A stretch of 64,000 nucleotides of DNA from Lunularia cruciata. Taxonomy: Eukaryota; Streptophyta; Marchantiopsida; Lunulariales; Lunulariaceae. The notes under the pieces were generated by a model. That model searched no databases. It had not been told where the DNA came from and saw nothing but the letters and a program-made list of their open reading frames with translations. Shown here piece after piece: positions 24,171-36,249 of the stretch (position 1 is its first letter; each line of letters begins with the position of its first letter). The stretch lies in contig OX419762.1 of assembly GCA_948567375.1 (NCBI GenBank), forward strand, positions 14,824,001 to 14,888,000. Reading direction: 5' to 3'. Made by a program: the position numbers and the translations under genes.

Positions 24171-25821
24171 AAGGAAAGAAATAGGAGAATGAAAGATCAC
24201 AATAGAATTCTCAAGTGTGTGAAACTCTAAATGCCTAGCATGAGCTTGGGCTTTGGTATTTATTTATTTAGATTTAAGGCTCCCAAGAAGCTTCCAAAAA
24301 AAAACTTCTTTCTAGATATCTCCTTGGAGTGCAAGCTATATTAGTCATCAACTTGGCATTCAAGTTAATCAACCCTTGGACGGTTCTTAGAAGCTTCTCA
24401 CCAAGAAACTTCTTGGATGCTTCTAGAACATTCTTAGAGCTTCCTAGCTATATGCTAATTCTACCACTTTTAGTTATATCTTCTACTAACTCCATATTAT
24501 GATGTATTCCTCACCACTAGTTGGTGAAGTACTCATTGCCATAGAATCATCAAATTTTCATATAGCCGCTTGTGCATTTTGGAGATGAGAAAGACGCTTT
24601 CATATGTCATCATTAAGAGAATACTCTTTCCAAAGGATTTCACATCCAATGTATCATTAATGGTCATGCAAGATGTCATGATATGCAAGTATATGATCAA
24701 CTTTGTACTCTTCATAATCACTAATAAGTATGGGAGGAGGAAGGAGTTGGATACTAGTAAGAAAGAAAGGAAGCAGGTTTAGAGATGAAGATTTTTAATT
24801 TTGAAACATGGAAGACAAGATGCATCTGCATATGACTAGGACCGGTAAGCAATAGGAGAAATGATTTGAGTAATATCAAACGGATCTATCTACTTGAGAG
24901 CAAGCTTACAATATTGGATATCAAGAGGGAAAGGAAGGTTATTGGAAGAAAGTACAAATTTATTGCCTAATTGAAAGGTAAGATTAAGACAATGCGTATT
25001 ATCTTATTGCTTTTACCAATTTTGAGCAACAAGAAGATGAGACTTGCCTTGTTGTATAGATTTAGATAACATGGACAAGAAGGTGGAAGTATGATGTAAG
25101 ATGAGATGGTGGCAAAGCAAGAAGAGAATCTACAACAAGTGAATCTTTCCCATAATTAAGTAAGAAATGAGAGAATTTAGTGTTTGCATGCTTGGAGTTA
25201 TTGTAGGAAAACTTGATTGCCGCAAGACAAATATCCTAGTTGATGTAGTAAGCATTGATAAAGGCACAAAGTGTATCTTCTAATTTCCAATTTGTGAGTT
25301 TGGGTTGCCTATCAGTTTTAAGATGATAGGCAATAAAAAAAGCAAACTTTGTACCAAGTAGTTTGAAAGTGCTTGCCAAAATTTACCAAAGAATCATGGA
25401 TCACAATAAAAATTGAGAACTCTTGGCATACCTTGGTGCTTGAAGACAATACCAAAGTAAATCTTGGTTAGCATTGGATCATCCATAATAGGTGCCAAGT
25501 GAATCTGCTTGCTTATTTTATCAACAAACACCACAATGGTTTCATGGCCTTGACCGTCTTGGGCAAAAATGTGATGAGTTCTACATTTACATATTCCTAT
25601 CGAGCAAATGGAATGGGGAGTGGTTGAAGTAATTTATCCAATTGTTAGTTGCTAATCTTGTTGCATTGGTAGCTCTCACAAGATCAAACAAACTCTTGAC
25701 CTCTCATGCCATGTTTGGCCACCACTATTAAGGTTGAAAGGTACTCAAGAATTTTATCATACCCATGTGATCAACATTAGTAAGTCATGGGTCTCTTGAA
25801 GCCACACAAGTCATAGATCAT
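24170..25821 (-). mobile_element. Element IV: reversed Ty3/gypsy fragment (integrase to 3' LTR)
   Basis: 24170-24500 is the reverse complement of the LTR-like sequence at about 40560-41150, with shared blocks such as GAGAATGAAAGATCACAAT and CTTCTTGGATGCTTCTAGAA. To its right, on the minus strand, 25400-25800 carries integrase relics (FDLVRATNATR, then NHSPFHLLDR). They match the corresponding segment of plus-strand element III near 38640-38720. The element is full of stops. It is cut at 25821, where the LTR of element I begins. Confidence 0.65.
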
Positions 25822-26406
25822 TGTAATACAAGCAACTAGACATATTATCTAAAGGTGAAAATTGGCTTGGTAACATCTAGAATGATGTTTTGTACAATGG
25901 GCTAAGTAGATCAGACAAAGTTGTCACCAAAAGGGTACTTCTACTCATAAGGTAGAAGCCAAAAATAGCCTGAAAACTTTAGACCCAATTTCAGAGGCCT
26001 AAATAGATGAATTAGGCCTTGAAAATGGAAATATGCCTTTACTTCAAGGGGAAATGCTTGCCTTCTTCTCCCCATGATTTGTCTCATCAAGAGATTTTCA
26101 ATGATACCTCACCTATGTGATTCTGAGCTCCCTATAGGAAGATTCCCCAAATATTCCCTTTGGTCCAACTAGATAGGATAAGGACTGACATGTCACCCAT
26201 CCAAACAACTAATCCAAGGATGGAGCTCACTAATAGGTCACCAATCCATGTATTTGATACAAGGGTGGAGCTTACTTTGAGTGGATCCTCTTTGCTATAT
26301 AATAAAGAAAAGATGCTCCTTTGGGGCACCGAGGGATTGAGTATGAAACTTATATTTTCTCTCTTGTATCTCTCTTGGAGATTTCTCTTGTCTTTGGAGT
26401 ATTACA
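25822..26406 (+). repeat. 5' LTR of Ty3/gypsy element I
   Basis: It starts TGTAATAC and ends GTATTACA, an inverted-repeat pair typical of LTR ends, and is followed at once by a tRNA-Met-type primer binding site. It aligns in reverse to the LTR at 35048-35545, including a TATATAATAAAGA promoter-like block near 26297. Confidence 0.8.
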
Positions 26407-26407
26407 A

Positions 26408-26418
26408 TGGTATCAGAG
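26408..26418 (+). other. Primer binding site of element I (initiator tRNA-Met type)
   Basis: TGGTATCAGAG directly follows the LTR end. It is the standard plant LTR-retroelement site complementary to the 3' end of initiator tRNA-Met. Confidence 0.85.
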
Positions 26419-27625
26419 TGGATGTTTTAGTCCAAGAGAGTGGATGATTACTCTTGGAAGAGCAAGAGCTACTGAAATTGAGTAATTTGAGACGGAGAAC
26501 ATAGTGCAATTGCTAGACTTGGGAAGTGCTTTAGAGAGTAGATGGGATGGATTCATAGAGAGGACAATTTCCTGCACATAGCTTCCCATTCTTGAATCCA
26601 TTCCATATCAAAATTATGTACATCCAGCATGAGAAAATGAGAGTATCTCTAGTTTATCACTTTGGAGTAGAATTCATGGACAAAGTGATGAATTGACCAA
26701 ACCCGATGATTTTACCTATAGTGGTATATGACAAAGTGTGGAATTTGACAATCTACATTTTATTATGATATTATGGATCTGAATGTATTGAATGCTCACC
26801 CTTTCAACACATAAGTAGAAATCCATTGTGTAGTTAAACCAAAAGTGATGTTTAGAGATTTTGTAGTCCACAATTTTGGTGAGGAATATTATCAATGAGT
26901 GATAGCCTCTGAGGTCCCATTAGTAGTCCCCATAGTTTGTGCATCCTCTCGAGTGATCATTCTAACCCTTTATTGAAATAAGAAGTAGCAATTGAATATT
27001 GGTCGTGTGTAGGAATCATGGATCCGTAGTTATAGGAGTTGATGCAAGGAGTGCAAAGGATGTTGAACGAGTTTTGAGAAATCAAGATGACCATGGAGAA
27101 ATTGCAAAATCAAATACGTACTATCAAGAATGATCATGTAATGCAAGAAGGGAAGTCGTCTCAACAACCAGCACCAGGAATCAAAGTACTTGGAGAGTTA
27201 TGCACGCAAATGATACCAATTCCAACCAACAACCAAGCCACACTGTTACTACCAATGAAAAAGATGTGCAACATTGAGCCTTACAAGGGATAGCATTCCA
27301 TGGGAGTAGTGGAAAATTAGATTTTAAGAATGAATCAATATCTTTAATTGTTCACAACAAAGATCACTGATCATTTTGTAGGTGTGTTTGCGTGTAGGTA
27401 CTTGATTGATAAAGCCCTCATTTGGTATAACGCTTGGAAATGATCATTGTTGGTAGAAGGAAGAGATGTCACTTGGACAGCCATGCAAGAAGGGCTGCTC
27501 AAGAATTTCCAATCTATGGATTTTTTGTGCAAATGGTCCAAACTAGACTCTCCAGGTTGGAGCAAAAGAATAACATACAAGAGTACATAGAGGCATTTTT
27601 GGATCTATAGGTTGCAATAACCAAT

Positions 27626-28060
27626 ATGCGTCCAGCTAAAGCTCTTGATAATTTCAAGAGAGGATTAAAAGAGCGTATTTGCCAAGTGGTAATGGTGCAA
27701 AATCCTTGTATTGTTTTTGAAGCCATTGCCTACACCCAAAGAATAGTTGGGGCGCTTGGTGGAGGTGAAGCAATAACACCGATGCAAAACTATCGAGCCG
27801 AGACATACCATTTTGGTGAACCAATTCCTATAGAATTGTGTAACATTCAATTTCAAGAGAGAGGAGCAAGACCTCTCTAAGGAGAACGGGGATGGTTCAA
27901 AGAAAGGTGAGAAGGAGTCCCATGGGAAGAAGGGGCTCAATAGAACAACAATGATGTTACAATTGTGGTAGAATTGGGCATATAGCTATCAATTATTGTG
28001 CTCGTCATCTTAGAGGCCCTTGGCCTCCATACAAGCAAACTCTAAACCACATGGAGAGGC
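27626..28060 (+). pseudogene. Gag fragment of element I
   Basis: The frame holds retrotransposon-type gag helices (KALDNFKRGLKERI, IVFEAIAYTQRIV). After a frameshift comes a single CCHC zinc knuckle (C-Y-N-C ... H ... C) near 27955-28000. It would bind RNA in the capsid if intact. Confidence 0.7.
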
Positions 28061-28593
28061 AAATTGAAGAGGAGGAAATGGAAATTGCATCAGAAAATGA
28101 AGATCACAAGTAAATGTACCTTGTGGGCTTATTGGCTTGGTGAAGAAGAGTAAAAGTGGGAGGAGGTAGAGGACGAGTGCGCAAAGAAGGAGGAAGATAA
28201 ATTCACAATTAATCATTGTAACTAGAGTGCTAGAAGGTAATCCAATGAGAGTATTGATAGACCTTGGGGCAAGAGAGAATTTCTTGTCTTGCTTTGTTGC
28301 AATAAGGTTTGAGATGGAATTAGAGAAGGATGAGAAGGATGAAGTAGAGTTACCCAATGGTCAAATAGAGAGGATTGATTCATTACCTAGAAAGGTAATA
28401 CTCTTTGTAGGAGGGTATCAAGAAGCAATCAAGTGGCAAGTGAAACAACTAGCTCGTTATGGTGCGATCTTAAGTATACCATGGATGGAGCACTAAACCC
28501 CACTGTGGATTGGAGAAAGAAAGTAGTGAAAACTAGTCAATGGAAGATCTTTAGGATTAAAGGAAGATCACAAAGGCAAGAGTTGCCTTTGTA

Positions 28594-28809
28594 TTGACCA
28601 CATCTATTGGTAAGATAGATAGATGTTTCATGGGTTTAATAAGAGAAGTCCAGAGTGCCCAACTCAATGGAAAAATTCTTGAGAAATTGAAAGATGTGGT
28701 CAATGAGTTCCAAGATGTCTTTCCAGATGAATTACCCACAAGTTTACCACCAAAAAGGAGAGTAGATCATAAAATTGGAATACATCCTATGAAGAAACCT
28801 CCTTGTTAG
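28594..28809 (+). pseudogene. N-terminal reverse transcriptase fragment of element I
   Basis: Encodes the pre-RT linker (VVNEFQDVFPDELP, then RRVDHKIGIHP) and stops at KKPPC, where the LTR of element II begins. The continuation lies 6.7 kb away at 35549. Confidence 0.75.
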
Positions 28810-28811
28810 GT

Positions 28812-28909
28812 TGTAATACTTTGAGGACAAGAGAACTCTAAGAGGGAAAACATAGATTTCACACTCAATCCTTTGTGCCCCAAAGGACCACCTTCTCTTT
28901 ATTATATAA
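28812..28909 (-). repeat. 3' LTR of element II, left part
   Basis: It starts TGTAATACTTTGAGG and matches the first ~100 bp of the LTR at 35048, up to the TTATTATATAA block, where a solo LTR interrupts it. The rest resumes at 29574. Confidence 0.8.
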
Positions 28910-29573
28910 TGTAATACTCTGAGGACAAGAGAAGAGAGAATATATATAATTCACACTCAATCATCCGATGCCCCCAAAGCAGCACATTCTCTTTATTATA
29001 TAGACAAAGAAGATCTCCTCCAAGGAAGCTCCACCATAAGATTAGGCACACAAATAGGTGACATGTTAGCAAGCTCCACCCTTGGATTACTTACTTGGAT
29101 GGGTGACATGTTGGTCCTGGTCCTATCTGGTTGGTCAAACAAGCTTTGACCAGAGTGAATCTTTTAGAGAATCTTCTTGTAGGAATCTTGAAATGGGTGA
29201 GGTAATTTGCATATTTTTGAGGCCTAATTCATCCGTTTAGGCCTCCAAAATTGCCTTCAAAGATTTCAAGCATATTTTGGTTCCTACTCTATTAGTAGAA
29301 ATCCCCTTTTGGTGATACCTCTTTCTGATCTGTTTAGTACATCATGTGTAACATCTTTCCATATGTTACCAAACCAATTCTCACCTTTAATTCATCTGTC
29401 TAGCTATTGGTTCTAAGGTTTTCAAATCTATTTTGATTTTTACCCTATTTGTTGAAGTACTCTTTTGGTGATACTTCTATCTGATCTATTTTTACCATCA
29501 TCTATAACACCATTCTAGATATTACCAAACCAAATTTCATGTTTAGATCATATAGCTAGCTCTTGGTATTACA
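28910..29573 (-). repeat. Solo LTR inserted in the 3' LTR of element II
   Basis: 664 bp with TGTAATAC...GTATTACA ends, flanked on both sides by TATAA (28905-28909 and 29574-29578), a perfect 5-bp target duplication. It carries a partial internal duplication (two diverged copies of the block starting TTTTGGTGATAC at about 29309 and 29462) and so is longer than the 498-bp LTR of element II. Confidence 0.88.
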
Positions 29574-29949
29574 TATAACAAAGAGGATCCCCTTAAAGGA
29601 AGCTCCACCCTTTGATTAGATACATGGATTGGTGACTTGTTAGCAAGCTCCATCCTTGGATTAGCTGTTTGGATGAGTGCATATCAGTCCTTGTCCTATC
29701 TACCTGGTCAAATGGGTTTTACCAAAGGGAATATTTAGGGAATCTTCTTGTAGGAAGCTCAAAATTGCATGGGTAAGGTACAATTGGAAAGCTCTTGATA
29801 AACATATTTTGGTTTTTGGCCTATTAGTAGAAGTACTTTTTTGGTGATACCTATATCTGATCTACTTAGTCCATCATGTATAACATCCTTCCAGATGTTA
29901 CCAAAATAAATTTCATCTCTAGATCATATGTCTAGCTATTGGTATTACA
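29574..29949 (-). repeat. 3' LTR of element II, right part
   Basis: It resumes with TATAACAAAGAGGATCCCC and ends GGTATTACA. Next to it, on the element's inner side, is a purine-rich run on the minus strand (AAAAGGAGAGAGG), a likely polypurine tract. Confidence 0.8.
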
Positions 29950-30028
29950 AACCTCTCTCCTTTTAAGACGCAATGTCCTCATTGCGAAGCTGCTTCTCAA
30001 AAGATTTTACTTAATAGTGGTACATGGG

Positions 30029-30421
30029 TCAAGTTGGCTGTTGGCTCCCATGTTGCTTCATATAGTGGGTAACCTTTCCATTGTATGAGATATCCCCACG
30101 TGGGTGATGAGTCCAATGGATGAATTTTTTGAGAATGCATTCATTGTCATATTCTTCCTTGTCATCAATGAGTGTCGAGCAAGGTTGAATGTCTTGTATG
30201 GAGGGACAAGGGTCTGATTGGAGTGTATATCTGTGTAGGAGGGAGACATGGAACACTGGATGGATCTTCATGTGTAATGGTAGCTTGAGGTGATAGGCCA
30301 TAGCATCAATTTGATGAAGAATGGGAAAAAGCCCAATAAAGTGAGGTCTGAGCTTGCAAGGGCCAACTAATGTGAGGTTTGTTGTTGAAAACCAAACCTT
30401 ATTGCCCACTTGGAACTCCAT
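30029..30421 (-). pseudogene. Integrase C-terminus with chromodomain-like tail, element II
   Basis: GNKVWFSTTNLTLVGPCKLR, then HMKIHPVFHVSLLHRY, is the GPY/F-type module. It is followed by DDKEEYDNECILKKFIHW, which resembles the start of a chromodomain. This places the element among chromoviruses. Confidence 0.7.
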
Positions 30422-30533
30422 GTGCCAATGGTGTGCATTGGCATATTGCTTCTATCAATTTTTGGCAATCTGTAACCAATTTTTGGCATTCTCCACGCCT
30501 TGTTGGATTCTCAAAACAAAAGAGTTGATATCA

Positions 30534-31084
30534 TCAACCTTGGTAGCCACCAGACGGATCTTCATCAAGCTTGTAGGTGAAAGGATGCTTGCCATACATG
30601 AGGAAGAATGGTTTGATTTGGGTGGAGGCATTTATTGAATTGTTGTATGTGAATTCCACCAATGGAAGTAAGGTATCCCACCTCTCTTGCTCATCTAAGG
30701 TGAAGCCCCAAAGCATATTTTCAATAGTGAAATTGGCCCACACTGTTTGGCCATCAGTCTATGGATGGTAAGCTGTGGATATGGCCAATTTGGTTTTGAA
30801 GACACCAAAGAGTGTTCTCTAAAACATATTAGTAAATTGAGTGCCTCTATCGATGATGTGCACTCGAACAAGCCATGGTGAGAAAGAGAGATTACATCTA
30901 AGTACAACTGAGCTAGTTGTGGAGCCATCACCTCCTTGGTGGTAGGATGTACATGAATCATTTTTCTGAGTTGGTCAACAAATAATACAATAGAGTCAAC
31001 CCTTGAGGTGGTCTTGGGCCATTCGCAAACTAGATCCATACTCACATGTTCCCCACATTGCATAGGAGTAAGAAGGGGTTGCAA
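30534..31084 (-). pseudogene. Integrase core of element II
   Basis: 31084-30695 reads HVSMDLVCEWPKTTSRVDSI and FVDQLRKMIHVHP, the first integrase Asp region. 30743-30534 reads TLDEQERWDTLLPLVEFTYN, then SINASTQIKPFFLMYGKHPF, the core end. Frames differ between the blocks. Confidence 0.75.
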
Positions 31085-31899
31085 GAGTCCTATATGAGCT
31101 TGATTAGAGGCTTTGTTCTATTGACAAAGTAGGCAGCTCCAAACATCTTCCATCACATTGTTGTTCATCTTGGGCCAATAGTAATGGTGCTAGATTATTT
31201 TCCAAGGTCTTGTCCACTCCAACATGACCTACAATGGTAGAATCATGAGATTTTGCAAAGATGGTGGTGCGTAATTTTGGGGCATTCGAGATCCATAACT
31301 TACCATCACAAAAAGTGAGTCCTTGGTTGTTGGTGATGCCTTTGGATGATTGAGCTCTTACGATCTAGGGATATTGTTTTGTAGCAACTAGAATCTTTGG
31401 CTAGAATTCAAGGTTCATCTTGACCTCTACCACCAAATTGTTTGCCATTGGCATTCTGGTGAATACATCTGCAAGTTGCTTCTTTCCTTCCACATAGGTG
31501 ATTGTCATGATGAATTATTGTCACCACTCTACCCATTGAATATGGCGACAAGATAGATCCTTTTTTTTCTTGAGGTAGACTAAAAGTTTATGGTTTGTCT
31601 CCACTACAAATGCCTTCATGCCAAGATAGTGATTCCAATGCTTGGTTGCAAGGACAATGGCCAACTTTTCACGCTTTGTGGTGTGATAGTTATGATCTGC
31701 CAGAAATAGCTTTCAAGAGAAATATGCAATTGGATATCACTTCTATTGTAAGATTGCTCCTATTGCTACATCTGATGCATTAGTAGCCAATTTGATTGGA
31801 CATTTTTGGTCATACCATTTCAAGATCGATGCATGTAGCAAGGTGTTATTCAATTCTTGAAAATGGTTTGGTTCCCCATGTTTACTTCTTCCCCTTGCC

Positions 31900-32842
31900 A
31901 AGTAGTGTTGTTAAGGTTGTGCCACCTTAGAGAAGTCCTTGACAAACCAATGATAGAACCCCATCAACTCCAAGAAGCTCTTGAGTTGAGTCTGATCTTT
32001 CAGAGCACTCCATTTTTGAATGACCTCTATTTTATCTATTAATATTTGGATACCCTTTGCATTTACTCTCTACCCCAAGTAGTCTACTTTAGACTTGCAA
32101 AACTTGCACTTTGAGATTTTGGCATACAAGTGATTTTGTCTTAGAATCAAGAAGACTTCTCATAGATGTTGTTTGTGTTCCGTCATTGTCCTACTATATA
32201 CTAAGATATCATCCAAGAAAACAATAACAAACTACTCCAAATATGGCTAAAATATGGCTAAAATCAGACTCATGAAAGTGGTAGGTGCCTTGGTGAGGCC
32301 AAATGGCATCACAAGGTACTCAAAGTGGCCATACCTGGTTCAGAAGGCAGTTTTATATACATCTTCCTCTACAATCTAGATTTGATTGTAACTACTCCAC
32401 AAGTCCAGTTTGGTGAAGTGTCTTGCTCCATTGAGTTGATCAAACAGGTTGTCCATGCAGGGTAAAGGATATTTATTCTTCACTATTTGTTGATTGAGGC
32501 CTCAATAGTCAATGCACATCCGTATTGTACCGTACTTCTTCTTCATCAACAAGACAAGAGCCTCATATGGTGATACGTTGGGTTGGATAAACCTTTTTGC
32601 AGCATATCATCAATTTGAGCCTTACACTCCTCCAACTCTTGAGGTGATAGATGATATGGGGCCTTACAAGGAGGTGTCTTCCTCAGAAGTATCTCAATTT
32701 TATGATCTACTCTCATTTTTGGTAGTAATCTTGAGGGTATATCATTTGGGAAGACATCTTGAAACTCATTTACCACATCTTTCAATTTCTCAGGAATTTG
32801 TCCATTGAGTTGTGCACTCTGGACTTCTCTTATTAAACCCAT
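31900..32842 (-). pseudogene. Reverse transcriptase of element II
   Basis: The 32842-32546 frame gives EVQSAQLNGQIPEKLKDVVN and PYHLSPQELEECKAQIDDML. Further RT motifs ([17 protein letters not shown]-like, [13 protein letters not shown]-like) can be read in shifted frames over 32450-32280. It is inactive through stops. Confidence 0.7.
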
Positions 32843-33033
32843 GAAACATCTGTTTTGTCTTATAGATAGCTATTGTTCTTGTGACATAGAGAGGTAATTT
32901 CTTCCTATGTGCTTTTTTGCTAACCCCAATGGTGGGTATTCACTGCTTTCTTCCTCCAATCTACCATAGGATTGTATTGCTCCATCCAAGGCATGCCTAA
33001 GATTACATCATAACAAGCTAATTGTATCACCTG

Positions 33034-33875
33034 TCACTCAATTGCTTCTTGATATTCTCCTACAAAGAATCTTACCCTTTTGGATAATGACTCAATCTTC
33101 TCTGTTTGCCCATTAGGTAACCCTACTTCTTCACTCTCATCTTTCTCTAGACCCATCTCCAATTTTATTGCAATAGAGCAAGATAAGAAATTCTTTGTTG
33201 CTCCAAGTTCTATTATTACTCTCACTTGAGTGCCTTCTAGGACCCCATTCACGACAATTAATTGCGAGTTTGCCTTTCTAGATCTTTGCTCACTCATCTT
33301 CTTCCTCCTCTTGCTTGTCCACTTCCCTATTGAGCCAATAAGGCCACGAGGTACCTTTATTGGCAATCTTTGTTTTCTGAGGTGATTTCTACCTCCTCTT
33401 CCTCCGTACGTCACTCCATATTGTTCAAAGATCACCTGTATGGAGGCCGAGGGCCTCTAGGAAGATGAGCACAACAGTTGATGGAGATGCACAATATGGC
33501 TACAATTGTAGCAATGATGTTGTTCTCCTCAAGTTCCTTCTCCTTGTGGGACTCCATCTTTCCAATTTTCCACCCGTCCTGGCTCTCCTTGGAGCAGTCT
33601 TTCTCTTCTATCTCAATACAAAGGTTGCCCAATTCCATAGGTGTTGGTCCACCCATGTGTGGCATTTCCACCCGATAGTGTTGAGACGGAACTACTCCTT
33701 CACCTCTTCCAAGTGCTCTCACTATTCTTTGAGCACAAGCAATGGCTTCAAATATAGTGTGAGGATTTGGTACCATGATGTAAATTTGGTCCTTCAACCC
33801 TTGTTTTAAATTTTCTAGAGCCTTTGTTGGACTCATGTCGGTTATTGCGACTTGTAGATCCAAAAATACTTCCAC
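33034..33875 (-). pseudogene. Gag end and protease of element II
   Basis: 33875-33432 encodes gag (SPTKALENLKQGLKDQI, IFEAIACAQRIVRALG) closely like that of element I. 33435-33034 encodes a retropepsin-like segment (VRVIIELGATKNFLS, where the active motif would be D-x-G; here it reads E-L-G, so the catalytic Asp is lost), followed by LPNGQTEKIESL. Confidence 0.75.
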
Positions 33876-35047
33876 TTACTCTTGTATGCTATTCTTTTGT
33901 TCCAATCCCTATAGTCGGATTTGGGCGATCTGCACCAAATTCATAGACTAGCAATTCTTCAAATGTCCTTCTTGCATTGTTGTCCACGTGACCTCCCTTC
34001 TTTTTACCAACATTGATTGTCCCAAGCATCGTACCATTTGACGGCTTTAATCGGTCAGGTACGCACATGCCAACACACCTACGGCATGCTCAATGATCTC
34101 TGTCAAGAACAATCTGAACTATCGATTCATTCTTGAGATCCAATTCTCTACTACTCCTATAGCATGTTACACCTTGTAAGGCTTGATATTGTAGGTCTTC
34201 TTCATCTGTTGTAACAATGTGGCTTCATCATTGGCCGGGTTTGATGTCATAGGCACGGGTGCCTCTCCAAGTACTTCAATCACAAGTATTGGGCTTTGAG
34301 ACGGTTCTTCTTCCTACATTGTTTGATCATTCTTGAGGGTTTGTACTTGATTTTGTAATGCCTCCATGGTCATCTTGATTTCTTGGAACTCATTCAACAT
34401 CCCTTGCATTCCTTGCATCAACTCCTGCAATTGCGGATCCATGCTTCCTACACACGATTGATGTTCATTTTCTATTTTCTACTTCAATAGAGGGTTAGAA
34501 TAATCACTTGGGAGGGTGCACAAACTATGGGAACTACCATTGGGACCTCAAAAGCCATCACTCATTGATAATATTCCTCACCAAAATTATGGACTACAAA
34601 ATCCCTAACATCAATTTTGGTCTAACTACATGACTGATTTCTACTTGCGTGTTGAAAGGGTGAGGATTTGGTACATCAGATCCATAATATCATAAAGAAT
34701 GTAGATTATCAATTTCTATTCTCTGTCATACCACCATAGGTAGAATCACCAGATTTGGCAAATTCATCACTTTATCAATGAATTTTGCTCCCAAGTGATA
34801 AACTAGCGATACTCTCATTTTCTCCCATTGGATGTATATAATTTGATGTGGAATGGATTCAAGAATGGGAAGCAAGGTGCAAGAAATTGTCCTCCTGGTG
34901 CATCCATCCCATCCGCTCTCTCAAGCTCTTCCTAAGTCTAGCAATTACACTATGGTCTCTATCTTGAATTACTCAGTTTCAATAGCTCATGTTCTTCCAA
35001 GAGGGGTGATCCACTCTCTTGGATTGAAAAACTTGCTCTGATACCAT

Positions 35048-35545
35048 TGTAATACTCTAAGGACAAGGGAACTCTAAGAGAAAAAACACAGGTTTCACAC
35101 TCAATCCTTTGATGCCCCAAAGGAGCACCTTCTCTTTATTATATAGCAAAGAGGATCTCCTCAAAGGAAGCTCCACCCTTGGATCAGATACATAGATTGG
35201 TGACTTATCAGTGGCTCCATCCTTGGATTGGTGACCTATCAATGGCTCCATCCTTGGATTAGCTATTGGATGGGTGACATGTCAATCCTTGTCCTATCTA
35301 GCTGGTCAAATGGGTTTAACCAAAGGGAATCTTGAGGGAATCTTCTTGTAGGAAGCTTAGAATTGCATAGATAAGTACTGTTGGAAAGCTCTCGATGAAT
35401 ATATTTTGGTTTTTGGCCTACTAGTAGAAGTACTCTTTCAGTAATACCTCTATCTAATCTACTTAGTCCATCATGTATAACATCCTCCCAGATGTTATCG
35501 AACCAAATTCATCTCTAGATCATGTGTCTAGCTATTGGTATTACA
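35048..35545 (-). repeat. 5' LTR of element II
   Basis: 498 bp, TGTAATACTC...GGTATTACA on the plus strand, bordered by the reversed primer site CTCTGATACCAT at 35036-35047. Confidence 0.85.
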
Positions 35546-35548
35546 AAG

Positions 35549-36030
35549 ACCCCATATCAACTATCACCTCATGAGTTGGAGGAGTGTAAGGCTCAAATTG
35601 AGGATATGTTGCCAAAAGGGTTTATCCACCCCCAACGTATCACCATATAGGGCTTCTATATTATTGTGAAGAAGAAGGACGTAACAATACGCATGTGCAT
35701 TGACTACCGGGGACTGAATCAATAAATGATGAAGAACAAATATCTATTACCTTGTATGGATGACTTTTTTGATCAACTCAATGGAGCAAGGCACTTCACC
35801 AAACTTGATTTGTGGAGCGGTTACAACCAAATCAGGATTGCGGAAGAAGATATACACAAAATGGCCTTTCAAACAAGGTATGGTCACTTTGAGTACTTGG
35901 TGATGCCATTTGGCCTCACCAACACTCTAGCCACTTTCATGAGTTTGATGAATGGCATATTTTGTTTGTTTTGGATAAATCTATTATCATTTTTTATGAC
36001 ATGTTGGTCTATAGTAGGACGCTGATAGAG
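35549..36030 (+). pseudogene. Reverse transcriptase of element I, continuation
   Basis: Continues the frame broken at 28809: [45 protein letters not shown], then [20 protein letters not shown]. The YxDD region is damaged. Internal stops are present at about 35649 and 35722. Confidence 0.75.
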
Positions 36031-36218
36031 CACAAGTAACATCTATAAGAAGTCTAATTGATTTTGTGAGAGAATCAATTGTATGCCAAAATCTCAAAGT
36101 GCGAGTATGGTAAATCTGAAGTAGACTATTTAGGACATAGAGTAAGTGCATAGGGTATCCAAGTGTTAACAGATCAAATAGAGATCATTCAAAAATAGAG
36201 TGCTCTAAAAGATGAGAT

Positions 36219-36249
36219 TCAACTCAACTCAACTCAACTCAACTCAACT
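36219..36249. repeat. (AACTC)n microsatellite at an element junction
   Basis: About six AACTC units lie exactly where the RT of element I ends and unrelated gypsy sequence (element III) starts. Confidence 0.9.

Larger units (their letters stand above)
28812..35545 (-). mobile_element. Element II: full-length Ty3/gypsy chromovirus, degenerate
   Basis: Reverse-oriented and about 6.7 kb including a nested solo LTR. In transcript order: 5' LTR 35548-side (35048-35545), primer site CTCTGATACCAT at 35036-35047, gag (about 34450-33430), protease (33435-33034), RT and RNase H (32842 to about 31600), integrase (31084-30534), and a C-terminal region with a chromodomain-like tail (30421-30029), then polypurine tract and 3' LTR. 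This order is that of Ty3/gypsy. Stops and frameshifts break every domain. It inserted into the RT of element I; a target duplication is not clear (TAGGT on one side, AAGAC on the other). Confidence 0.85.
26407..36218 (+). mobile_element. Element I: plus-strand Ty3/gypsy chromovirus, split by element II
   Basis: The internal part runs 26407-28811 and resumes at 35546-36218. Gag is seen at 27560-28060 (RPAKALDNFKRGLKERI and a CCHC knuckle CYNCGRIGHIAINYC near 27955-28000). A retropepsin-like region follows at 28200-28500 (VLIDLGARENFLS). Reverse transcriptase starts at 28594 and breaks off after KKPPC at about 28806. Past the inserted element II, the next residues (TPYQLSPHELEECKAQ) continue at 35549, then [16 protein letters not shown] and [12 protein letters not shown] up to about 36190. 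Many stops and frameshifts make it inactive. Its own 3' half is missing past the AACTC microsatellite. Confidence 0.8.
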
